NCBI GenBank assembly: GCA_049487715.1
Contig: CP150579.1
Coordinates: 186,001 to 250,000, forward strand
Direction of reading: 5' to 3'
Source: Pycnococcus provasolii
Taxonomy: Eukaryota > Chlorophyta > Pseudoscourfieldiophyceae > Pseudoscourfieldiales
Length of the DNA stretch: 64,000 bases
Part shown: in pieces, positions 1-12,089 of the stretch
Layout of the letters: the number at the start of each line of letters is the position of its first letter
Numbering within the stretch: the stretch's first letter is position 1
Notes under the pieces: generated by a model
Told to the model about the DNA's origin: nothing
Seen by the model: only the letters and a program-made list of their open reading frames with translations
Databases searched by the model: none
Position numbers and translations under genes: made by a program

Positions 1-284
1 GAGGATGATGATGACGAGGATGTCGTGGGTGTCAAGCGCCGGCGCCAGAAAACGGACGAAGAAGAGGAGGAAGACCTCGAACTCGACGATGACGACTACG
101 AACTCCTCGGAGAAAACCTAGGAGTCAAACAAAACAGAAAGGCTCAAAAGAAGCGAAAACTCAAGCGAGGAGGAGGAGGAGGGGAAAAAGATGATAAAGC
201 CGTCGCCGCCGCCATCGCCGCTGCTGCATCCTTAGGCAAGGGCAAACAAAAGGCAGTAGCAGCAGCTGCTGCTGCTGCTCAGGC

Positions 285-323
<39 letters not shown>

Positions 324-3300
324 AATCCAACCCGCTGACGCGACTGAGCCGTCGAGAGGGCCTCTCACAGACGCCGAGCGCGTCGCACGTGCAATCGGCT
401 TCGAGGGCGACGAGGCAGCTGCCGCAGCAGGCGAAAAGGATCAGGGCGACGACGACGCGGATGACGACGACGACGACGAATCCGACTCGGAGGACGAGAT
501 GGCGGACTTCATCGTCGACGATCCAGAAGTAGACGAGAACGGAAAGCTCGTTGAGCAAGACGAGGCGGCGCTGAGGCGGAAGCGCAAGAAAAAGAAACGC
601 CGACCCACGGACACGTTTGGCACGCACATGTCCGCGGCGGCGCTCGAGGACATGGCTTCCATCTTCGGAAATCCAGACGAACTGCTGGAGCAGTATGAGA
701 TGAACAAGAGCATGCGTGAACGCGTAACGAAAGGTGCTGCTGCCGGCGCCGGCGAGGCTGAGGACGATGACGACCTTGGTGCGGACGAAGACGAGGCTGG
801 AGGGGCGATGACACCTGCTGAGCGTGCGGCAAGGCGCAAGCAGAAGCAGCTCGCTCTCGTCGATCCGTCTTTCGTCGAGAAGAATTACCTCACAGAGGCA
901 GACACCGCGATCACCGCCGCAGACTTTCCCGAAAGGTATTCGCTGCAGTGGGGTCTCAGCAGCAGCGACCCACGCGCTCGCGTCCCCTCCGCGCAAGACT
1001 TCGAGGCTGAGGCGCGCTGGATTCAGCGGCGCGCATTCTCGCCGTCGGCGCGACCGCACCCTGCGCGCGAAGTGCTTTGGGGAGGTTGCATGGAAACGGA
1101 GGTGGAAGGCAATCGTGCCCTTGTCATCTACGGCAATGGGAAGATTCGGCGTAGTCCGGAAGAGGTTCAGAATTGGCACAGCGACGAGGCGCATCAGCAG
1201 GGAATCGTCGAAGCGCTGAAGAACATGCTTTTGCTCCTTCACGACAGGTACCTCGAGATTCCATTCATCGCAGGATGGCGAAAGGAGAACCTCAAGGGGC
1301 TTCTCGCCATCCGAAGAGGCGACGAGCCGCGGAATGTCGCCGACGAGGAGGGAAAGGCTGTGACGGATGACGAGTGGGACAAACGGAAAAAAGAGGCGGC
1401 GATGCGAGGCGAGGTGCTCCCCGATCGCAGGATGGGACAGATCATGCCTGCCGATAGGCGCGTGCATCACCACGACGTCCTCTGGGCTGCTGCTGACCTT
1501 GACATTGCGTGGTCCGCAGTGCGCAAGCGGCGCGAGAAGATGCACGCGAAGTGTGCGACATACCTTGCTGACACGGCTCTGCTACCGAAGGACAGCGTCG
1601 AGCGAAAGACGGTCGAGAACCTCCAGCAAATGCTCGACGTGAGCATGCCACAGTCGCGTGCGCGAACCCACGCGTACGAGGATGTCGACAGCGACGAGGT
1701 TCTTGGCGATATTGACGCTGAGCTGCAGGCGCTCATTGTACGAGCGCAGGCACTGTACGGTGGAGGATCGGGCATGAAGGTGCCTCGCAAGCTGTCAAGG
1801 TACAGCGCATGCCTGAAGGCTGGCTTGGGAAAACTTGCAAGCTTGATCGGCATGGAAACCGCGCAGCTTGCCGAGTGCCTCGAGACTGGTTTGCCAGCTC
1901 ATAAGGTGAAAGACATCGATTTAGACCCGGAACAAATGGCAGAGTCCTTCCTTGCGAAAGCAGCCTCGATGGGCTTCAAGACGGCAGCCGAAGCTCTGGA
2001 GGGCGCCGCGAACATCGCCGCCGTGGAGATGGCAAGCTCGGTGTCCATTAGGCGGTACCTTCGCAACATTTACCGTCAATACGCGAGTGCCACGACGGTG
2101 CCAACACTTCGTGGACTTCGCGAGCTCGACCCCTTCCACAAGTATGGCAAGGCGAAGCGCATTACGGAGAAGCCGTGCCTCGAAAACATCCAGCCGATGG
2201 GCCAAGGGCCGGGCAAGCTTGCGTTCGAGGGCGATGAGTTCCTTCGATGCACTCTTGCGGCACAAGAAAAGTTTGTGCGGCTGGACATCAGTATGAATGA
2301 ACGAGAGCAGGATCGCTTCATTTTTGCGGAAGTTGAGCGATTCTACCAGGGTCAGCGCGAGATGGAAGGAAACGAGGGCATGGCGTGGCGCGAGCAGCGA
2401 AAAAGGGTCGTGCGCTCCATGTACGATACAGTTTCGCAGATATTCTCCTCGGAGGTGCGCCAACAGCTTCTGTCGGAGAGTCGTGCGCACGTGCTCGACG
2501 AGTACGCGAGCGAGGTGTGGCGGCTTGCGATGACAGCGCCCTGGAAGCCGCCGGAGGATGATAAGAAGGGGGACGACGACGACGATGATGATGATGAAGA
2601 AAGCTCGTCTCTGCCAACACGTTATCCAGTGATGGCTGGCATTTGGGGCGAGGGTAACGATCGACAGGGGACGCCGCCGACATGTTTCATCATGCTCGAT
2701 CGTGGCGGACAGCTCGTGGACGTGCTCCAGTGCGGTCGTCTGAGCGGTCGCATGCCACGCATGAAGCCGGTAGAACAAGGAGTAGAGCAAATACCACAGG
2801 GTATTCTTCCCGACATGCAACGCCTCGAAAAGTTCATCACTGAGCATCAACCGCGCGCCATATTTCTGGGCGGCGGTGCTGTGGAGGCGCGCGAGTTGGA
2901 AGAGTATGTCAACGAGGCGGTAGCACGTGCGGTCATGAATTCGGACGCACTCAGAGATCTCTCCGATGGCATTGCCGTGAAAACGGCTGACGAGTCAGTC
3001 GCACGTCTCTGGGCGGCGAGCGAGGCGGCAACCAAGGAAATTGGCGATCATGCCACGCACGTGCGAGCTTGCGTGGGCCTCGGGCGATGGGCACTGGATC
3101 CGCTGTGCGTGCTTTGCGCAGTGTGTTCAAGTGGTGCGAGATCCGAGATGCTCTCCTTAAAGCTCCACCCTCTGCAGGACGCGATGACGCCCGACTCGCT
3201 CTGGCAGTGCATCGAGCGAACGCTTTCGACGGTGGTGAACCAGGTTGGCGTCGACATCAATGCTGCCGCACAGCACGACTGGCGCGCGCCGCCACTGAAC

Positions 3301-5361
3301 TTCGTTTGCGGTCTTGGCGTTCGCAAGGCGTCGTCGTTGATGCGCAGCCTGCGCCACAGCAAGGGCTTCGTGCACCAGCGCGTCGACCTCATGCGCCACA
3401 TTAATGCCGCGGGTATGGAGGCGGAGGGGCCGGAGGCAATGCGCCGCGTGCACGTTTTCATCAACTGCGCGGCATCTCTGCGCGTGCGCCCGCAGTCGCT
3501 CAACATGATGAGTATACAGATGGAGGACCACGAGGGTGAGCCCAAGAAGTTTTTCAAGCTCGACGACACTCGCATTCACCCCGAGACGTACGAGCTCGCG
3601 CAGGAGATGGCGCAGAACGTCCAGGAGGGCGACTTGCTCCCGGCGGTGGCTGTGGCAAGAACCTTAAAGAACCCCGAGGGTCTGGCTGATCTCGACCTCG
3701 AGGCGTACGACGACCACTTGCTCTCGCAGGGTAAGTACCCTGGTCGAAAGCTCAGCACGCTCGTGGACACGTTGCTCGAGTACCTGGCACCGTACGGGGA
3801 GGTGCGTGACCCTTGGGCTCCACCGTCCATGGAAGACAAGCTGCGCATGATCACTGGCGGCGAGACGACACGAGACTACGAAGAGGGTCGCATGGTGGAG
3901 GTGCAGGTGCAGCGCACCGACGATTATCGTGTTCACGTCAACGTGATTGGCTCAGTGCTGAAGGCGACGATTCCCAAGCATTACCTCAAAAGCATCTTTG
4001 TAGAGGATCGCGACCCGACGTCGATGTCGATAGACAGCATCGTGAATCGCGGCGACACGTTATTTGCTCGTGTGATGAAGCTGAATTACGACGACATGCG
4101 CGGCTTCGAGCTGGAGCTGGCTTGCCGATCGGACATCTTGAATGACTGGAACAAGTATGAGCAAAAATACAACGTCGCGCAAAGAGGTCCGTACGACACA
4201 TGCTACGAGTTCCGTCCACGCGAGGCGGAGCTCGCGGAGATTGAGCACATAAAGAAGGAGGAGGCGCGTGCGTTGCTGGGAGGCATCGCTGGTCAGACGA
4301 AGGCTATGATGAAGCAGCGGCGCAAGCTGAGCCGCGCGTTCGTGCACCGGCCTATCGCACACCCTCTCTTTAAGAATGTCAGCCATGGCGACGCGATGAA
4401 GGCGCTGGAGGAGAAGAAGCCAGGAACGGCAATCATCCGCCCTTCGGTTCGAACTACCGAGAAGCTCAGCGTGACGCTGAAGATTTGCGACGGCATCTTT
4501 GCAAGCCACGAAATTATCGAGAAGGGCAAGCAGTCCGATGAAGATGGTCGAGATCCGCGCATCGCCCCGACAAGCCTTGTTCTCGGAATTCCGCTGGAGG
4601 TTGAGGAAGCTCGTCCAGGCAAGGATGCGAAGGCGAAGGAGAAGTCGGAGTTTGAGGACTTGGACGAGCTGGTTGCGACGTGGCTGGAGCCTTGGACGGC
4701 GAACCTCCTGAGCGTCATCAAGGATCCAAAGTTCTACAAGCAGACGAACCCCGATGCGAGCAAAGAGGAGAGGGACGCTGGTACTCGTATCATCGCGCTC
4801 ACTCCGGAGGACGTGCAGTACAAGCTGAAAGAGAAGAAGGCTGCCAACGCGTCCAAGTCGTACATCGCGTGGGGTCTGTGCTGCATTCCCGATCAACCTG
4901 GTTCGTTTTACCTGATGCACTTGCACAACAAGACGTGTATGCAGGAGACGATCCGCGTGACGAGCCGCGGCTTTCTGTTTCATGGCACGATTTATGCGAG
5001 CTTGAAGAAAACGATTCTTGCATTTCAGTCGAACTACATGAAGAAGATGGATGACCGTCGGCGTATGGCGACGATGCACGGTCAACCAGGTGGTGGTGGC
5101 GGTGGAGCGCCAATGCCAGTTTACCAGCAGCAGCACCACCATCATGCTCCGCAGAGTCCTTGGCACCAGGGTGGTGGCGGTGGCGGCGGTCCTTCGTATC
5201 CGCCGGCACCTCCGATGCCAGGTGGACCAGCACCGGGTGGATATCCCGGACCGCCCCCCATGCATGCGTATGGCGGCGGCGGCGGCGGCGGCGGCGGCCC
5301 ACCCCCTCCTCAGTACTACGACCGTCGTGGCCCTCCGCCGCCCCATGGTGGTCGATATTGA
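1..5361 (+). CDS. SPT6: Transcription elongation factor SPT6, 5' partial
   Basis: SPT6 is a histone chaperone and elongation factor that travels with RNA polymerase II in the nucleus. The reading frame is open to base 1, so the true start lies upstream; 1786 residues are visible. In order: a very acidic N-terminus with poly-Asp and Lys/Arg blocks; a helical core; a YqgF-like RNase H fold at about residues 870-1020; a helix-hairpin-helix segment near 1104 (GLGVRKASSLM); an S1 RNA-binding domain at about 1290-1380; the tandem SH2 module at about 1450-1680 that binds the phosphorylated Pol II linker; and a short Gly/Pro/His-rich tail. The total length and domain order match SPT6 of animals, fungi and plants. 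The tail is mostly poly-Gly and Pro and lacks the long GW-repeat tail of land-plant SPT6L. No intron is needed in the visible part. The family assignment is secure. Confidence 0.95.
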
Positions 5362-5528
5362 GAGCTTGAGTTTTAAGTGAAGTCGACAAACATTTTTTGT
5401 TTGCCGTGCCTTGCCTTTTCGAATCTACATATTAGGAAAAAAAATGTAAAAAAGAGAAATCTAGTCAGAAGACCTTTTATCAGAATCATCAAACAACATA
5501 TTACACCGTAGCACTGAAATTTTACAAC

Positions 5529-7812
5529 TTACGACGACGTCCTTATGTCGCCCTTGCGCAGCCTCACCCAGTAGTCGTCTCCATAATCGTAAAGCAGCTC
5601 CTCCAGCGGCGCGATGTCGCGCGTCGCAAACAGAGCCACGCGGTAAAACTGCATACTACTTGGGTCGGGCGCACCACCCGAAGCACTCGCCTGACTCGAA
5701 ACAACACTCGTGAAGATGGGCTGCAGAATCAAGTTTGTGGATTCCTTGTCCGACGTATTGATGTAACGAGCGACGTTGCCATACTTGTACGCATCGAGGC
5801 AAAGCAGGTAATCCTCAAGTGCTTCCACCGGGCTCTTCGTCGTCGTCGCGGTGGATGTGGATGCGTCTGCGGCAGAGGCAGCAGGAGCAGGCGGCGGCAT
5901 TGCACGTGCCACCTGATTCTCACAATCTTCATCTTCACCAGTCAAATCGTATAGTATATACGGCGCAGGTGCAGCGACAGCAGCAGGCTCTTTCATTTTC
6001 GTTGTTGCAAGCAGCATCCTCGCATTGTCTTCGGTGGCATGAATGTAGTGGTCGAGTGACATGATGTACTCGTCAGATAGAAGCTCGGGAGAGTTTTCTT
6101 CACGCTCTGAGTCAAGGCACACCTCACCGACGTAGTCGCAGACGTAAGCGCCCGCGAGGATACGCTCCCGGCATCGCAAGCCCCAGCCCTTCTCCTTGCT
6201 CACCTTGTACACCTCAAGACCATGATGTATGCACCTGGCTGTGAACGCCGACTCGTTGTGCGCATGAAAGGTCATTCCTGCGTCGCCACCAGTTGCCGCG
6301 CGAGCATGCTTTGCATCGCCGTCGTCCCATGTCTCCACCAGGCCTTCTTCACTCGACTGCTTGAGCAGACCGTCCAGGCTATATGCACGTCGCGAAGGTA
6401 CGGCGTTCACGTGGTGGGTCCCAAACGCCCGGCGATGGCTGTCCTCGCGCTTTTCGTCCATCTGTGCTGTCGCTGCCGCCACCTTGGAAATCGTCTCGCG
6501 TGCACGCTGCGAGATGGGCGTGGGGGAACGCTTTGCTTCGACACCCTGAACGGATGTTGCGACGTACGTGAATGGTACGTCGAGAGGCTTGAAGCCCACA
6601 AGATCGCCGTCGCCAGTGTCGTTGACAACGCGGATGGGGTATGGTTCCGCGCCCTTGCTGAGATCGTCCATCACCACTACGGTAGCCCAATCGGGCTCAG
6701 GGGATGCAGGTTCTTCCACGCTCTGATCATTCGCCGCCGCCAAAATCTCCTTGCGCATGTTTGTGGTTTTGTCAATTTTGGCATTGACAAACCTCTCGAT
6801 AAACCTGGCTCCGATTCGCTTGAACGACGGTGCGAGGAAGGATACCTTCGATTCGCCCTTCACTGGAAGCAGCTTGAACTTGAACACGCGCGGCGCCACC
6901 TCGCCGATAGCCCCCGTTCCTTGAGCCGAGGCTACGCTCGCCTCGAACGTGTAGCTGACGACGTTATAGAGGCCGTCGTAGACGTAAGTGATCAGGTTGG
7001 TGAACGCGTCTCTCTTTCCGCGCAGCAGTCTCACAGGCGTTCCTTTCTCGAAATTGCGGTACAGAGCGAGATTCCCCTTGGACATCTCCTGGTTGCGCAC
7101 CTGCATTTTGGAGTTGCCTGACCCTTGTCCACCCATGCCAGTGTATGTCACAATTTTCGCCGTTGTCTTCATCGTCGCCATACCCACCGCCGAGGCACAC
7201 GGCGTACGCGCCCTTTTCGTGGCTTCCGTCGTCGCTTTTGTTTGCGTAGTCGATTCCCTGCATCATCATGTTGTGCACACCAACCGCCGCCGCCTCGCCG
7301 CGTCCTGAGAATGTGTCGCCGACACTGACACCGGGTATGTGTCCGTGCACTCGCGGAATTTCGAATACCTTTTTGCAGTCCCCCCACGCGGTCATGTCCG
7401 GCTTGCGTCCTCCATTTTCTTTCGTGGCGTCGAAGCGGAGCTTGAAGTAGGCTCTGACTTGTTTGACGAAGTCGTCGTGCGCTGAAGGGGAGGCATCCGA
7501 AGCCGGCGGGTGAATGCGGCGTGGCGTCGACGGTGGTCCTGAAGTGCGTTGGCGCTTCGGTGTTCGAGACTGCGGTGGTGGTGGTGGTGGGAAAGTCGTT
7601 GCGAAAGGCGGTGGTGGTGGCGGTGGGAGAGGCGGTGGGAAAGGCGGTGGTGGTGGCGGTGGGAGAAGAAAGCGCGAGAGGAGCGGCGAAGGCAAAGGTG
7701 GCACTGGCGGGAGAAGCAGCACTGAGTCATCGAGGTCGTCAGTGAGGTCGACGATGAAGTCATACAAAGAGACCTCCGGTGACTCACCCGCGACCGCAGC
7801 TCCGGCGGGCAT
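5529..7812 (-). pseudogene. SRA(YDG)-SET protein, SUVH-like, frameshifted
   Basis: On the minus strand an ATG at 7812 opens a frame with a Pro-rich stretch (about residues 36-82) and the first half of an SRA/YDG domain (HIPGVSVGDTFSGRG, then GGGYGDDEDNG). The second half (IVTYTGMGGQGSGNSKMQ onward) is in another frame that runs to 5529 and ends in a SET-like domain. Removing one A from the A4 run at 7154-7157 joins the halves into the expected SRA sequence, so this is a one-base indel rather than an intron. SRA-SET proteins (plant SUVH family) bind methylated DNA and methylate H3K9. Here the SET core is unusual: the catalytic NHSC-type motif reads INTSD, and neither the pre-SET cysteine cluster nor the post-SET cysteines are visible, although ELLYDYG near the end is conserved. 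It is either a pseudogene or a gene with an assembly error. The SRA call is firm; enzyme activity is doubtful. Confidence 0.8.
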
Positions 7813-8445
7813 GTCTGCGCTCGGAATGACGCGGAATGGCACCCTGGCAGGAGGGGAACGAACGTATGTTGGTACCAAACTCCGGCCAGTAAAAAAAGAC
7901 CCCCCCTTGCCACACCGGCCGCGAGCTTCCCAGAGCTTGCAAGACGCTTGCAAGAGCTTGTTCGGGCGCTTGACCACCTTAATCAACGTGGTGCAACACC
8001 GGTGGATCCGGTGTGGCGGGTGTGCAAGGCCGCACGGGACCTGTGCATTTGTGCAAGGGGGAGGTTTGGTATCTCAACAAAGGCTGGCAAAAAAGTCGGG
8101 GAAAATCGGAGCTTGGCCTCGCGGGATCCCGGTCGGTCGTGCAGTTGTAAACCCGTAGTGGTACTTTTCGCTAGTCGTCGGTCGCCGGTCGGTCTGCGAC
8201 GCACACCGCGCCGCCCCGGCAATGGAGGTTGAGAGAAGCAGCGCCGGGATTCCACAACGGTCTGGATCAAGTGCGCAAATGCCTCTCGTGGTTGTTTTAC
8301 GGAGACACTGACTGAAACCCAAGCACTTCTGTAGACGTGGACTTGACCTCCGAAACTGAAACTTGTTTTTTACTCGGGACAGAACATCCCAGAACGGTGT
8401 TGGTCAGGGTGCGCGCAGCGCACCTTCTCTCAAGGTCAGAGGCGG
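7813..8445. other. Intergenic region with dispersed motif
   Basis: No convincing gene. The upstream flank of the SRA-SET gene holds a CTTGCAAG-rich segment (7913-7980) with GGCCGCGAGCTT and CTTGACCACCTT, a combination that recurs elsewhere in the window. Confidence 0.6.
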
Positions 8446-8685
8446 CTAAAAAAAAAATTTAATAGCTGCCGTCCCGGCGGCCGCCGTGGTGTTCTTGTCC
8501 GCGAGATCTCGGGCGCGGGTGAGCGTAGCGTCCATCTCCGTCTCCGCGCTCGCCGGCGGCACGTCCTGTCGGAACGCGTCGACGCGCGTGGCCAAGGCGG
8601 CTTTGATCTTGTCGATCTCGGCCACCGCCTTGGTCACAGCATCGTCGAAGCGCGCTTGTTTGCTCGGGCTTATGGCGGTTGCCAT
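8446..8685 (-). CDS. Small hypothetical protein, doubtful
   Basis: An 79-residue ORF starts with ATG at 8685 (MATAISPSKQARFDDAVTKA). It looks helical and amphipathic, is Ala/Asp-rich, and has balanced codons, unlike the surrounding intergenic DNA. It ends in KFFF next to a T10 run (minus strand) followed by AG, which resembles a splice acceptor, so this may be an exon of something larger or a gene remnant. I do not recognise the family. The longer in-frame extension upstream is Arg/Pro-rich and unconvincing. Confidence 0.3.
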   Translation of the reverse strand: MATAISPSKQARFDDAVTKAVAEIDKIKAALATRVDAFRQDVPPASAETEMDATLTRARDLADKNTTAAAGTAAIKFFF

Positions 8686-9536
8686 TGCCGACTGGAGTTC
8701 CCGCGCAGCTCCGACTCCTCCGAGTGATGGGCGAGGAAGGGGGGTCGGGTGCAAGGCGGGACAAACCCTACAAACCCTTGCCGACCCTGTGCTACGCGGG
8801 AGCGCGGAAGGGCGGGAACCCCGTCTTTCGTTGCCCCAAGTAACCCCCAAATAGTCCGTTTTACTAGACTATTTGGAGCTCACCGCGCGTCACTCGTCGT
8901 TCCTTAATAATTCCCCCACTGTGGAATAAACTCAAGACGTAATGATGGAGATGATATGTAATGAGTGGCTGTGAGCCACCGACGCGCTTTGGCTGGCGGC
9001 GCGCTGGCGGCAATACTACTACTACTTTTACTGTTGTAACTTCATTCTCTCTTTCTACTATACTTTTGACTTGTTCTTCGAACCCTGCAGCGCCATGGAT
9101 GCTAATTGCTACGCATTCCGTTACAATCGCCGACACCCAGTTGGCTATCAGCTACAAAGAATCACACCTCCCGAGTGTCGTCGAGGGTGGTGGCGCCGCA
9201 ACGCCAGCTGAGGGTGCCCACACACAGGACCGGTTGGCCTTCTTCACAACTAACTCAGTAACCCTAACCCTAACCCTAGCCCTAACCCTAGCCCTAACCC
9301 TAGCCGTAGCCCTAGTCCTAAAACCCTAAACACATACTTTGTCTTTGTCTTTTTGCGTTCCACTCTTGGGGATCCGTCCTAGGGTGATCCCCCGCCTGCC
9401 CGGTCGACCTCGTGTTCGTCAGGGTAACTGTCACAGGGTAACGCTCCCTCCCCTCCCCTCCCCTCCCCTCCACAGTCCAGCCCCCGCCGGCATCTTTGGT
9501 TGTTTGTTTTCCTTTCTTTCTGCGCAGCCTTGAAGG
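8686..9536. other. Intergenic region upstream of spliced gene
   Basis: No gene seen. It holds the telomere-like array at 9260-9330 and a CTCCC-rich pyrimidine tract around 9445-9475, both upstream of the gene starting at 9537. Confidence 0.6.
9260..9330 (+). repeat. Interstitial telomere-like repeat
   Basis: About eleven units of CCCTAA with CCCTAG and CCGTAG variants. It lies 207 bases upstream of the start codon at 9537, so it could serve as an enlarged telo-box promoter element; a degenerate chromosomal relic is the alternative. Confidence 0.85.
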
Positions 9537-10399
9537 ATGAACGCGGACGGATCGCTGCTGCCTCCTCAGGCGTCCGTGCCGCCGATTTCGCCGAGCACGG
9601 GACTCCCGCACGCCTACCGACCCTCGCACCGAGAAGGCATGGTCAACGCCGCGGCGAACTTCCACGTGGGCTCCACACCGACGACGTGGACGCCGCAAGA
9701 AACCTCCTCCGAGAACCTGCAAGCCGAGAACTTCTACGCCGAAGCGCCGTGGAAAGACTCGCTGGACATGGCGTACTCCAAGTACAACCCGCAGCCGTGC
9801 AGTGGTCAGGTGGGATTCCACAAACTTCCGCCGAATAACTACCCATTCTTTCAAGAGGAAGAAAAGTGCGTTTTTTGTTTTTGGTTGTTTTCGTGCATAC
9901 TTCCGACTGACTCTTTTTTTTTCCCCCACCGTACACATTTAGGTACGTTCCCATCATACAGGCGGACGGCGGTGTACTTTCGGACTGGAAGCCCATGTAC
10001 GATCCCACGCCGGAACAGGCTGACATCGACCGCAAAATCGCATTCGAGACGGGTGTACCCCACGGGTTCGTCAAGCAGTCAGATAAGTACAAGGACGACC
10101 CGACCATCAAGCTTCTTGTGCGCTCGCTACTGCACACGAATGACGAGTACGGAACCACGGTCGACCCGAAGACGGGCAAGCACAGCGGCGGGCCGTTCTG
10201 GGTGGAGGTGTCACCAAAGATGCGCATCGACGACCTTCGCGTCGTGATTAAAAATGCGTCAGGCCTCATGCCAGGCATCATGCGCCTCAACTACGCGGGC
10301 AAGGACTTCGAGGATCCGCAGCGCACGCTCGAGCAGTACGGCGTGCGCTTTTGGAACGAGAAGTTCCCTGACTGGGCCATCATCATCCGCCGCGTTTAA
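9537..10399 (+). CDS. Conserved hypothetical, ubiquitin-like C-terminus (spliced)
   Basis: Two exons, 9537-9865 and 9943-10399, flank a 77-base GT-AG intron with a long T tract before the acceptor. The join restores GAA-AAG-TAC in frame and gives 261 residues. The N-terminal half is Pro/Ser-rich and extended; the middle is charged (YDPTPEQADIDRKIAF). The last ~75 residues (from FWVEVSPKMRIDDLRVVI through LNYAGKDFEDPQRTLEQYGV) have the spacing of a ubiquitin-like fold: two strands, a helix, then the counterpart of the ubiquitin segment around DGRTLSDYNI. There is no terminal Gly-Gly, so it is not a conjugated modifier. No signal peptide is evident. Function unknown; a scaffold or ciliary role would be speculation. 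The stop is followed by a short convergent gap to the next minus-strand gene. Confidence 0.75.
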
Positions 10400-10512
10400 G
10401 TGCGATGATATGTAATGTGTTGCTTTCTCCATATCAAAATCTTTTACTTTATTACCAATAGAATCGTACAAGCTGTTTATTGTGTATGTGTGTGTATGCC
10501 GTCCTTATGTTT

Positions 10513-11190
10513 CTAGCAAGGTACGTAAAAGTGGCACGACGACGACACCGTGCCTCCGTTGTGGTCGTAGCACCACACCTCCAGTATCTCGAGGTTTTCC
10601 AGTGCTTGTCCGAGTTGTGTGCACCACGCGTAAAGGCAAGGCGGCACCTCACTCACCGTGTGTCTCGCGAGCGCAAGTTCGACGACCGTCGGTGCGTGTG
10701 TCGACAGGAGTGCACGCAACAGTTGCGTGTGCGTTCCATTTCCGTACGCGCGCCCGTACTGGTCAAGAATGCGCGAAACGCCCCCTCGCGTGAACAAGTG
10801 GCTCGACTTGGGCCGTGCCAAAAAGTGCTGCTGTTGTGTCGTTGCGTCAAAATGCGTTTGACTTCTCAGAAGGATTTGGTTGAGTTCCAGCGCCGCTGTC
10901 CACGACGCTGACGCCGTCGGTTCGCTCGCCGGCGCCAAGGGATTTGTTGGCTGTTGTGCTTGCATACTTGCGGACGTCGTCGCTGCTGTCATCGACGAGC
11001 CATCTTCCCTCACAGCCATCATAGTTCCGTCACAAGGTGGAAAAAAAGAGACATCGCCACCACCCTGAGCTTGAAACACATCCCCTGTTGAACCACGATT
11101 TTGCTGCGCGTTCCCCCTCTGCCTCTTCGCGGGCGGGACCACATCAATGTCGCCACCGCGGTCACTCGTGTGAGCTGAGATCGAAGGCAT
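10513..11190 (-). CDS. Hypothetical protein, probably nuclear
   Basis: A 225-residue ORF from the ATG at 11190. The first 30 residues carry a basic cluster (PPAKRQRGN) that resembles a nuclear localisation signal. The next ~80 residues are low-complexity Ser/Ala/Thr/Gln. The C-terminal ~110 residues look folded: a Gln/His-rich helix, then RILDQYGRAYGNGTHTQLL and a Cys-containing end with LGQALENLEILEVWCYDH. I do not recognise the family. Its 3' end faces the preceding gene (convergent). An earlier GTG codon in frame gives no better start. Confidence 0.5.
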   Translation of the reverse strand: MPSISAHTSDRGGDIDVVPPAKRQRGNAQQNRGSTGDVFQAQGGGDVSFFPPCDGTMMAVREDGSSMTAATTSASMQAQQPTNPLAPASEPTASASWTAALELNQILLRSQTHFDATTQQQHFLARPKSSHLFTRGGVSRILDQYGRAYGNGTHTQLLRALLSTHAPTVVELALARHTVSEVPPCLYAWCTQLGQALENLEILEVWCYDHNGGTVSSSCHFYVPC

Positions 11191-12089
11191 GAGACGTCTG
11201 CGCACTTCCGGTGCGTCCGATGAGGATGGGGGGGGACGAGGGAGACGAAACCGAACCTGATTCCGCCTGACTTCCGCCTGACTTCCGCCTGAAGTGCATC
11301 ACGCGGTTGGTTCAAGGGGGCGGGGGTAGGCTGGCGGGGGGGTCCCCTCCCACTCAAAGCAACCACCACCAGTTGTACCACGGCCATCAGGCATGAATGC
11401 ACGTGCATGCACGCGCGCCGTATCCTTTGGTTGTCGCACGCACGTTAGGCCAATGGCGCCCATATTGAGCTGGTCTTGACCACCTCTGTAACCGCGATTT
11501 TGAACGATACAACATCCCGTTCTGATTTCTTCTCATCTGGCCCTGTTTTCTTCCGTCTTCGTTCCACGCACGCATCACGCTGCAGCAGCAAGTGGTCGCG
11601 CTTTGGACTAAACGTGTGTGTTTTCCTTGGTGCGTGCAAGCCAGCCGCCACCCGCTCGCTCTCGTCGAGTCCAGCCTGATGAGAACAAACAGCCTGCTGA
11701 AGAAAAAGATGGAAACCAAAACCAAAGATGGAAAGCTCCGAGGACAGGTTCCGAAGAAAAGACAAAAGAGGGGGGCGACGGAGGACGGGAAAGGGCAGCG
11801 AGGGAGAAAGGGCGAAGAGCAGAAGAGCAAACTTGCGCCCAACGAGAACTCCGCCGGCGGAGCACAACAGGCCGACCCGTTCTTCCCCTTTATCCAAACC
11901 TCACCTCCTCTCCCACCCTACCCACTGAGGTTCGCCATACCTTTACCTCACCTCCTTCTCGCGGTGTGTGGCGCTCTTACCTCGCTGTGCCACTTGCTTT
12001 AGCTTACAGTGGCTCGTACATATCCGTATCATATCTGCACATATCTAACACCCTACATAGCAAAGAAGAATAAGATAAGATAGGATAAG
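11191..12089. other. Intergenic region between divergent genes
   Basis: No gene found. Three tandem copies of a 10-base unit (CTTCCGCCTGA) lie at about 11265-11300. CTTGACCACCTCTG at 11474 belongs to a motif family seen elsewhere. The AG-rich stretch 11690-11830 opens several frames by composition only. Confidence 0.55.

Noticed and set aside
232-1545. A 437-codon ORF antisense to SPT6
   Set aside because: Opposite-strand shadow of acidic and GC-rich codons; the poly-Val run is the complement of poly-Asp.
9260-9330. Chromosome end or subtelomere
   Set aside because: The run is short, degenerate and flanked by genes on both sides, so it is interstitial.
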